NCBI GenBank assembly: GCA_003132825.1
Contig: PKYX01000484.1
Location: 20,217-30,762 of the forward strand
Direction of reading: 5' to 3'
Origin: Acidobacteriaceae bacterium
GTDB taxonomy: Bacteria; Acidobacteriota; Terriglobia; Terriglobales; Acidobacteriaceae
Length of the DNA: 10,546 bases
Part shown: one piece after another, positions 1 through 5,898 of the stretch
Layout of the letters: each line of letters begins with the position of its first letter
How positions within the stretch are numbered: position 1 is the stretch's first letter
Notes under the pieces: model-generated
Seen by the model: only the letters and a program-made list of their open reading frames with translations
Told to the model about the DNA's origin: nothing
Database searches by the model: none
Translations under genes and position numbers: made by a program

Positions 1-1291
1 CCAGCCGACACTGCTCGATAGCGAGATCCAGATGACCGGATTTCAGATAGAGCTTGCTGAGAATGTCCCGCGGGAGAACGAAGCTGGGATTGAGCTGCGT
101 GGCTCGCGTAGCCGTTACAACCGCCTCCTTAAACCTCGCGCTGCCGGCTGGCGCACCCTGCTGGACCAGGATTTGAGCCTTCAAGTAATACAGAAACGCG
201 TCCTGACTGTGGCTTTTCATCTGGGCATTGACCGTGGCCAGCGCTTGGTCGAGGTTACTGTGTTGTATCTGCGCCATTCCTTCTGCAACTGCCCCGGAGG
301 CTTGGCTAGGATCGAGGTGCATGGCGGTCTGGAAATCAGCCTCGCCTTTGTCATACTGCGCCAGTTGAATGTATAGAATGCCACGCGCGATGTAGAGGGG
401 AGCCGCCTTCGGTGACTCCTTCAGTCCCACATTCACCATGTCAATGCCGACCTGAAAAGACTGGTGATTGAATGACAATGTGGCGAAGTCGAGATAGTAC
501 CTGGTCTTCTTGGGATTGGTGACGATGGCCTGATGAAGCAACTCCACCGCCTTCGGCGTGTTGCCTTCCTCTTCATAGGCTGACGACGCCAGGTCCAGCG
601 TGTCGGAATCGGGTGGTTTGACTTCGAGCAACGGCTCAAGAGTTTCCACCGCCTCTTTCCCCAGGTGAGCCGCCACCTGCGCATCGGCTAGATTCCAGCG
701 CGCGTGAGGATTCTCGGGAAACTGCGCAACGAGTTGCTGAAACACGGGGATCGCATCATGTGCCCGGTCCAAATCCATCAGGCAGGAACCGTACTCCGCC
801 AGGGCTGCGGGTTGCACGGCGATGAGTTGGGTGCTCTGCACAAAATGCTTCACCGCGGTCGCACAATCATGTTGCTTGTAAGCCAGAACCGCGAGCATGG
901 CGTGACTGGTGGGATCGTTCGGCATTTGGTGGAGAATGCGGTTCAGGAGCGGAATGGCATGCGGGCTACCCACCTTGTATTCCAGTTCGGCCGCACCTTC
1001 GAGGGCGGGAAGATAGTCCGGAGAGATATTCAGCGCCTTGTCATATGCCGTCAGCGCTTCATGGTCTTTGCCGAGACCTGAGAAGGCAATGCCCTGCAGT
1101 GTCCAGAGCTTGGCATCGCGGGGGGATTGCTGCACCCCGGAAGTAGCCAACTGCAACGCCTGCGCGAAGTCGTGTGCCCGCAACGCGGACTGGATGGCCT
1201 CGGTTGGGCTGGCATTGAAAGCGTTCTGTCCGAGTCCTGGAAGAGAAAACGTCAAAACAAGCAAAAGGATTATAGCTCTGGGCTGCATCAT
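1..1291 (-). CDS. Secreted tetratricopeptide-repeat (TPR) protein, C-terminus cut off by the window edge
   Basis: A single unbroken minus-strand frame runs from ATG at 1291 to base 1 (430 codons plus one base) with no stop, so the C-terminus lies outside. The N-terminus (MMQPRAIILLLVLTFSLPGLG) is a Sec-type signal peptide with a hydrophobic core at residues 6-20. The rest is helical TPR sequence, about ten or eleven units from residue 27 onward. Clear units are residues 61-94 (LWTLQGIAFSGLGKDHEAL, ending NISPD) and 297-330 (LYIARGILYIQLAQYDKGEA, ending HLDPS). No enzymatic domain is visible. TPR proteins act as protein-protein scaffolds, and this one is probably periplasmic. It starts 25 bp downstream of the GH31 stop on the same strand, so the two are probably co-transcribed. 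Two ATGs stand in tandem (1291 and 1288); either could be used, and no strong ribosome binding site decides. The partner is unknown. Confidence 0.85.
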   Translation of the reverse strand, partial: MMQPRAIILLLVLTFSLPGLGQNAFNASPTEAIQSALRAHDFAQALQLATSGVQQSPRDAKLWTLQGIAFSGLGKDHEALTAYDKALNISPDYLPALEGAAELEYKVGSPHAIPLLNRILHQMPNDPTSHAMLAVLAYKQHDCATAVKHFVQSTQLIAVQPAALAEYGSCLMDLDRAHDAIPVFQQLVAQFPENPHARWNLADAQVAAHLGKEAVETLEPLLEVKPPDSDTLDLASSAYEEEGNTPKAVELLHQAIVTNPKKTRYYLDFATLSFNHQSFQVGIDMVNVGLKESPKAAPLYIARGILYIQLAQYDKGEADFQTAMHLDPSQASGAVAEGMAQIQHSNLDQALATVNAQMKSHSQDAFLYYLKAQILVQQGAPAGSARFKEAVVTATRATQLNPSFVLPRDILSKLYLKSGHLDLAIEQCRL

Positions 1292-1316
1292 GACCTAGGT
1301 CGCAGTACGCCTTTAC

Positions 1317-3548
1317 TCAAAACGCTACTTCGATTTTGTGACCGTCGAATTCTGTGGCGCGAACAGCCTCCTCGAGCTTCACCTGGATCCTCCGCCGCCC
1401 GGGCGGCAGCATGCGAGAGCCCTTGGCTAGGCGCAGGGTCAACACGCGGCGTGCGTTATTCCAGTCCATTTGTGTTCCCATCCATTCACCCTTTCGGTAG
1501 TCGAACGATTTGCCGTCATCTTCGTAGAGCAAGAACGAACCATCCGAACCAGGATAGATGGAAACAGATAGGGGCTGGTCAACCGTTTCCTCGGCATATT
1601 GCTTTACCGGGCCGAGGGGGAGGATGGCGCCAGCCCGAATGTAGAGGGGGATCGTTTCCAGATCGACCGCGCGTGTGACCTCTCGGCTGCCCTCGATGCG
1701 ATCCCCGGTCCAGAAGTCCCACCAATAGCCCTTCGGAAGATAGACGCGGCGCGAGGTCGCTCCCTGCTCAACCACCGGCGCTACCAGAACGTCTCTACCC
1801 CATAGAAATTCATCCCCGCGCGCAACCGCGTTAGGATCATCCGGATAGTGCAGCCACAGCGAGCGCATGATCGGCATGCCGGTCGTGGTGCACTCGTGAA
1901 CCGCGCTGTAGAGATAGACAAGCATTCGATAGCGGAGTTCAAGGTACTTGCGGCAAATCGGCTCGACACGGGCGTCATGCAATTGGCTGGGATTGGGCAG
2001 GGCAACTGCATTGTAGGAGCCCATTTCCTTCGGGCCAGTGTCGCCGGTGTTCCATCCCCAAGGGAGGCGAAGCTTCCAGGCACGGCCGTGGCAGCGAAAC
2101 AGAGGACAGAACGCCCCGAACTGAAACCATCGCAGGTATAGCTCAGAAGTAAACTCTTGCGTCGGCACAAACCCGCCAATGTCGGTTCCCCAGTATGGAA
2201 TTCCAGTGAGGGCGGTGTTGAGCGCCAGAGGAACGTGAGTCTTGAGCGTTTCCCAGGTCGAAAACACATCGCCCGACCACAAAAACGACGCGTACCGCTG
2301 CATGCCGGCATAGCCATTGCGATGCAGCGCATACGGGCGCTCATTGGCACGGTCGACCTGCGGGCCTTCCCAGTACATCCGATTGCGCAGCAGTCGCGAC
2401 TTGATGTCGAGTGGATCACCTTCATCCGGCCACCAGCCATCGACGCCCTCGGCGAAGTCTTTGCGATGTGCATCCCAATAGCAACCGACTTCTGCTTCGT
2501 CGAATCGTTCGGAAGTGCATGGCTCATGCGCGCTGCCGCGAAGTTCGTCGGAAAGAATGACGGCGTGGAGCACGACTTTGAAATGATCCAGGTGAAGTTC
2601 ATCCAGAATATGCTTGGGGTCGGGAAATACCCTCGAATTCCAATCAAACGAGCCATTCGCCGTATTCCATCCCGAAGGACAGAAACCGGTGCCGAGATAG
2701 ATCAGCGCGTCGCACGGCAATTTCTTCTCTCGGAATGTCTTCGCTTCCGCCAGAACCTCTTCCCGGCTCGCGAGGGTCCGATGGGATTGCTGATAACCGA
2801 AACTCCACAGCGGCGGCATCTCCGCATGACCCGTCAGGCGGGCGTATTCGGACATGATGATCTTTGGTTCGCGCGAACCGACAAAGAATATGTCTAGCGG
2901 CAATGCCTGTTCCGGCTCGGCAGGAAGGAATTTGCTTTCCGCACCAGTAAAGTCGAATGTCCCGAATGGCTGGTGGATAAACATCGCCCAGCCGGACGCG
3001 CTGATGATCCAGGGAACAGCCACGCGTGCCCCGTGTGTCGCCAATTGATAGCCGCCTTGACCATTGCGCATGGCCTCGATGGATCCGCGGCGGTCGAACT
3101 GTGGCCCTCCCTGACCCAGTCCCAGCAGGGGTGAGTCTCCGGTTTCAAATGCGACCACGCCGCTCTTTTCATCCACGGTGAGACGTTGGAGCGCTTCGCT
3201 ATTCGATGTTGTAATTGTGAAGGTCAGCGGACTGGGAGTAACCGCCACGTTCAATTGTCCGCATCTGGCCGCGCCCGCAAGCGAATTGCCGCGCAGTCTC
3301 AGCACGGGGGTGCCCCAAGACGCCTGCACCAGCGATCCATCCATAGGAACGGGAGCAACTCGCCCCGCATGAATCGGAAGAATGCTCAACCGGAACGTGT
3401 GTGCGCTCGCCGGTGCAATTTGAATCTCGACGTCTTGGCCCGCAATCCGCCAGAGCGGCTCTGTCGCTGTTGCGCCACGAGGCAGGAGGAACGCCGCCGA
3501 GGCGGCACCCATCGCTTTCAGAGCATCCCTTCGATTGTAACGATTCAT
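1317..3548 (-). CDS. Tat-exported glycoside hydrolase family 31 protein (alpha-glycosidase type)
   Basis: A 743-residue protein of normal GH31 length. The N-terminus has a twin-arginine signal (NRRDALKAMGAASAAFLLP, RR at 6-7) with likely cleavage near ATA-TE (about residue 29), so it should act outside the cytoplasm. An N-terminal beta-sandwich (about 30-240) precedes a TIM barrel (about 245-560) and C-terminal beta domains. In the barrel, WWPDEGD (372-378) holds the expected nucleophile Asp375. WSGDVFSTW (424-432) holds the expected acid/base Asp427. GIPYWGTDIGGF (449-460), FRCHGR (484-489) and GRDVLVAPV (584-592) are further family signatures. GH31 enzymes are retaining hydrolases of alpha-linked glucose, xylose, galactose or sulfoquinovose. 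The usual subsite -1 strand is unusual here (ALIYLGTGFCPSGWN, 281-295), so substrate is unassigned. It is the first gene of the probable GH31-TPR operon and is divergent from the CRTAC1 gene. Confidence 0.93.
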   Translation of the reverse strand: MNRYNRRDALKAMGAASAAFLLPRGATATEPLWRIAGQDVEIQIAPASAHTFRLSILPIHAGRVAPVPMDGSLVQASWGTPVLRLRGNSLAGAARCGQLNVAVTPSPLTFTITTSNSEALQRLTVDEKSGVVAFETGDSPLLGLGQGGPQFDRRGSIEAMRNGQGGYQLATHGARVAVPWIISASGWAMFIHQPFGTFDFTGAESKFLPAEPEQALPLDIFFVGSREPKIIMSEYARLTGHAEMPPLWSFGYQQSHRTLASREEVLAEAKTFREKKLPCDALIYLGTGFCPSGWNTANGSFDWNSRVFPDPKHILDELHLDHFKVVLHAVILSDELRGSAHEPCTSERFDEAEVGCYWDAHRKDFAEGVDGWWPDEGDPLDIKSRLLRNRMYWEGPQVDRANERPYALHRNGYAGMQRYASFLWSGDVFSTWETLKTHVPLALNTALTGIPYWGTDIGGFVPTQEFTSELYLRWFQFGAFCPLFRCHGRAWKLRLPWGWNTGDTGPKEMGSYNAVALPNPSQLHDARVEPICRKYLELRYRMLVYLYSAVHECTTTGMPIMRSLWLHYPDDPNAVARGDEFLWGRDVLVAPVVEQGATSRRVYLPKGYWWDFWTGDRIEGSREVTRAVDLETIPLYIRAGAILPLGPVKQYAEETVDQPLSVSIYPGSDGSFLLYEDDGKSFDYRKGEWMGTQMDWNNARRVLTLRLAKGSRMLPPGRRRIQVKLEEAVRATEFDGHKIEVAF

Positions 3549-3716
3549 AGGCTAAGCCGCGGACTGCTGCAGAATATGCTCGATTTCCGTTACCTGTCTT
3601 TACCGGCAGCGCAAGAAGTAGCGTCCTATCGAGGAGGACATTGTAAGGCATGATCGGGCGTAATCGTTTACTCAAAACAGACTAGAATGATCCTGCTAAG
3701 CTTTTCATATTCTCGG
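3549..3716. promoter_or_regulatory. Divergent promoter region between GH31 and CRTAC1 genes
   Basis: This 168-bp gap separates two divergently transcribed genes and must hold at least one promoter for each. Minus strand: TACAAT at 3645-3640 is a candidate -10 for GH31, though no convincing -35 stands at normal spacing. Plus strand: TAGAAT at 3683-3688 is a candidate -10 for CRTAC1. If real, it would put transcription start near 3695 and favour ATG 3717 over ATG 3687, because 3687 overlaps the hexamer. A LacI-type dyad at 3660-3671 lies between the two candidates, where a repressor could affect both. The hexamers are weak and Acidobacteria promoter rules are poorly known, so the assignments are tentative. 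Confidence 0.4.
3660..3671. promoter_or_regulatory. LacI-family-type operator-like dyad GTAATCGTTTAC
   Basis: The sequence reads GTAATCGTTTAC: half-sites GTAA and TTAC around a central CG, with only the T/T pair next to the centre unmatched. This fits GTAANCGNTTAC, the pattern shared by many LacI/GalR-family operators that control sugar-use genes. It lies in the divergent gap between GH31 and CRTAC1, and a near copy lies upstream of GH127 at 5701-5712. No LacI-family gene is visible in the window, so the binding protein is inferred. Confidence 0.5.
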
Positions 3717-5489
3717 ATGAAAATCACCCGTCGCTCATTCGTCTTAACCTCCCTGCTAGCTTCGGCTGCCAAGATGGCGGCCCAGGGAGTGGCCTCTCGC
3801 GCCGTAAAGCCGCAGGCGAAGCCTCTCCCTTCCGGGCGTCCGTTTGACGCCCACTTCGTGGATGTTGCGCGCGCGGCAGGACTGACCTTCCCGGTGATTT
3901 ATGGAGAGCCCCACAACTCGGACTACATACTGGAGTCAGTCGGTTGCGGTTGCGCCTTTTTCGACTACGACAGCGATGGCTGGATGGACATTTTTCTGCT
4001 CAGCGGCACCCGCCTGACTGGGGCGCCCCCTGAGGCAAGTAATCGCCTTTACAAGAACAATCGCGATGGCACTTTCACCGATGTCACCGAAAGAGCAGGT
4101 CTTCGGGACGTCGGTTGGGCGAGTGGCGTCTGCGTCGGCGATTACAATAATGATGGTTCCGAAGATTTGTTTTGCACCTACTTCGGGCAAAACAAGCTGT
4201 ATCGCAACAATGGCGACGGGACTTTCACCGACGTAACCAAACAGGCGGGTCTGTCGAACGAAGTCCCACGCTGGGGCGCAGGCTGCACGTTTTTCGACTA
4301 CAACCGAGACGGCTATCTTGATCTGTTTGTCTCCAACTACCTACAGTTCGATCTGGCGCATATCCCCAAGCCCGGTGCAAACAGTAACTGCAACTGGAAG
4401 GGAGTGCCGGTGGAGTGCGGCCCACGCGGGCTGCCTACGGGCTACCATTCTCTCTACCGGAACAACGGCGATGGAACCTTTACCGACGTAAGCCAGCAGG
4501 CCGGCATCTCCAACCTGCGTGAGAGCTACGGCATGACCGTCGTCGCCGCCGATTTCGACAACGATGGCTGGCCCGATGTTTACGTGGCATGCGATTCCAC
4601 TCCTAGCCTGCTGTTAATGAACAACCATGACGGCACTTTTCGCGAGGAAGGTGTCGTGCGCGGCGTCGCGCTCAGTGAAGACGGCATGGAACAGGCAGGC
4701 ATGGGAATTGGAGTCGGCGACTACAACCTGGACGGCGCGCTCGACTTATTCAAGACCCATTTTGCCGACGATACCAATGGTCTCTATCGCAATGATGGCA
4801 AGGGAAACTTTGACGATGTGACTCTAGCCGCCAAAATTGGCGTGGAAACTCATTACATCTGCTGGGGCGCCGGGATGGTTGATCTCGATAACGACGGCTG
4901 GCCCGATCTTTTTATGGTCACCGGCTCAGTGTATCCGCAGGTTGAGGCGAAGCTACCCAACTATCCGAACCTGACCCCCCGCGCGGTGTTTCGCAATCTA
5001 GGGAATGGAACTTTCGAAGAACTTATGCAGGAAGCCGGCCCGGGCGTCGCCGCCGAGCATTGCAGTCGGGGATGCGCCTTCGGTGACTTCGACAATGATG
5101 GAGATCTGGACATTCTGGTAGTCAATCTCAACGAGCCCCCTTCGCTGCTGCGCAATGACCTCCGCGGCTCGCACCACTGGCTCAAGCTCAAGTTAATGGG
5201 CACAAAATCGAATCGCAGCGCGATCGGAGCTCGCGTGCTGGTGCGCTACGGACGTAAGGTTCAAGTCCAAGAGGTGCTGAGCCAATCTAGTTTTTATTCG
5301 GTCAACGACACGCGGTTGCACTTCGGCCTAGGGCCGGAAAAGATCGCCGATATTGAAGTTCGCTGGCCAAACGGCCTCGAAGAAAAGTTCAAGGCGGTCG
5401 CGGCTAATCAACTTTTGGTACTGAAAGAAGGAAGCGGTATCGTTCCCGGAACCGCCTGGCAGAAGGCCTTCGGTTCTCCCACAATTTGA
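3717..5489 (+). CDS. CRTAC1 family protein: FG-GAP/VCBS repeat beta-propeller with C-terminal ASPIC/UnbV domain
   Basis: A 590-residue protein from ATG 3717. I prefer this to in-frame ATG 3687 because it puts a Tat signal (KITRRSFVLTSLLASAAKM, RR at 5-6) right at the N-terminus; neither start has a good ribosome binding site. Seven calcium-loop motifs of the DxDxDGxxD type stand at about 83, 142, 194, 279, 335, 389 and 457 (for example DYNNDGSED, DFDNDGWPD, DFDNDGDLD). Most are followed by LYRNNGDGTFTDV-type blades, as in an integrin-like beta-propeller. The C-terminal ASPIC/UnbV domain (about 497-567) shows SNRSAIGARV, SFYSVNDTRLHFGLG and VRWPNG. CxWKGVPVECGPRGLP (about 225-240) is also typical of the family. 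Calcium-binding, non-cytoplasmic location and a ligand-binding or adhesion role are expected; no enzymatic activity is established. It lies between two glycosidase genes, suggesting glycan-related work. Confidence 0.9.
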   Translation: MKITRRSFVLTSLLASAAKMAAQGVASRAVKPQAKPLPSGRPFDAHFVDVARAAGLTFPVIYGEPHNSDYILESVGCGCAFFDYDSDGWMDIFLLSGTRLTGAPPEASNRLYKNNRDGTFTDVTERAGLRDVGWASGVCVGDYNNDGSEDLFCTYFGQNKLYRNNGDGTFTDVTKQAGLSNEVPRWGAGCTFFDYNRDGYLDLFVSNYLQFDLAHIPKPGANSNCNWKGVPVECGPRGLPTGYHSLYRNNGDGTFTDVSQQAGISNLRESYGMTVVAADFDNDGWPDVYVACDSTPSLLLMNNHDGTFREEGVVRGVALSEDGMEQAGMGIGVGDYNLDGALDLFKTHFADDTNGLYRNDGKGNFDDVTLAAKIGVETHYICWGAGMVDLDNDGWPDLFMVTGSVYPQVEAKLPNYPNLTPRAVFRNLGNGTFEELMQEAGPGVAAEHCSRGCAFGDFDNDGDLDILVVNLNEPPSLLRNDLRGSHHWLKLKLMGTKSNRSAIGARVLVRYGRKVQVQEVLSQSSFYSVNDTRLHFGLGPEKIADIEVRWPNGLEEKFKAVAANQLLVLKEGSGIVPGTAWQKAFGSPTI

Positions 5490-5621
5490 CCCCTGAACTG
5501 CGGCCCTTTGAGCCAGTGTTGCTTGACATCTTTCCAGCGCGAGGGCTAGGTTCAGCTTGTGCGCAGCCCAGCGAGACGGCGGCTTCTCGGCGATCCGCAG
5601 AACTCTCAAATGCAAGGTCAA

Positions 5622-5633
5622 ACGTGAACACGT
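5622..5633. promoter_or_regulatory. Perfect inverted repeat ACGTG-AA-CACGT
   Basis: Five-base arms ACGTG and CACGT are exact reverse complements around a two-base AA spacer. The repeat lies in non-coding DNA about 270 bp upstream of GH127. It resembles a dimeric regulator site, but I do not recognise the regulator. Arms this short can arise by chance. Confidence 0.25.
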
Positions 5634-5700
5634 AGTACATCTGTACCATGCGCCCGAACCGAGTATCCGTTAGGCTCAGTTGGTTTTGCAGTAATCGCGG

Positions 5701-5712
5701 GTAAACGTTTGC
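5701..5712. promoter_or_regulatory. LacI-family-type operator-like dyad GTAAACGTTTGC
   Basis: The core AAACGTTT is a perfect palindrome around CG. With GG before and CC after, the dyad extends to 14 bp (5700-5713) with one unmatched pair. It departs at one base from GTAANCGNTTAC and is the same class as the site at 3660-3671. A left half-site GTAATCG at 5691-5697, identical to the left half at 3660-3666, lies exactly 10 bp upstream, about one helical turn. Its position upstream of a sugar-cleaving enzyme fits a sugar-responsive repressor. The regulator is inferred. Confidence 0.45.
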
Positions 5713-5733
5713 CTAGCTAAGCTAGCTAGCTAG
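5713..5733. repeat. Short AGCT/CTAG tandem repeat
   Basis: A 21-bp run of the self-complementary unit AGCT, interrupted once by an extra A at 5720. It contains four CTAG tetramers, a word that is rare in many bacterial genomes. It begins directly after the LacI-type dyad. It could be a slippage-prone microsatellite, a protein-binding array, or part of the GH127 promoter; nothing in the sequence decides. Confidence 0.6.
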
Positions 5734-5888
5734 TGCGAAAGGCTTGGCCTCATTCGGCGCTTGTTTCTATTTAGCTGTTCCTGGAAGGTTCTGAGGTTTC
5801 TGCAATGTGCGGATTTCCTTTCTACGTGGGCGCGGATCCAATTAGCCGCCCTTGTTTGTGTCCACCTAGTAGCCACAGAGAATCGTAC

Positions 5889-5894
5889 GAGGTG
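5889..5894 (+). promoter_or_regulatory. Strong ribosome binding site for GH127
   Basis: GAGGTG followed by AT matches the 16S anti-Shine-Dalgarno complement AGGAGGTGAT over eight bases and ends four bases before ATG 5899. It is the clearest ribosome binding site in the window and fixes the GH127 start. Confidence 0.75.
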
Positions 5895-5898
5895 ATTT

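Larger units (their letters stand above)
5490..5898. other. 409-bp intergenic region upstream of GH127 with several dyads, no credible gene
   Basis: No convincing coding sequence lies here. Minus-strand frames at 5404-5649 and 5730-5957 overlap the ends of flanking genes, have arginine-rich shadow-like composition and match nothing I recognise. The region holds an ACGTG-AA-CACGT dyad (5622-5633), two GTAC copies four bases apart (5635-5646), half-site GTAATCG (5691-5697), a LacI-type dyad (5701-5712), an AGCT tandem repeat (5713-5733) and the GH127 ribosome binding site (5889-5894). A perfect TTGACA at 5523-5528 has only a poor -10 partner (TAGGTT, 18 bp spacing). I see no strong terminator hairpin after CRTAC1. 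The GH127 mRNA may have a long 5' leader (up to about 180 nt if transcription starts near the AGCT repeat). Confidence 0.6.

Noticed and set aside
32..1081. Plus-strand frames of 114 and 125 codons in the first kilobase
   Set aside because: They are antisense to the continuous TPR frame on the minus strand, which has a signal peptide and regular 34-residue repeats.
1781..2656. 291-codon minus-strand and 246-codon plus-strand (2157-2897) open frames
   Set aside because: Both overlap the GH31 barrel in other frames and have skewed, motif-free composition.
3199..3675. 158-codon minus-strand open frame covering the GH31 start
   Set aside because: It overlaps the GH31 Tat signal and N-terminal domain in another frame and shows no family features.
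5523..5552. Perfect TTGACA with TAGGTT 18 bp downstream as a GH127 promoter
   Set aside because: The -10 matches at only three of six positions and the site is about 350 bp from the start codon; one TTGACA is expected by chance at this scale.
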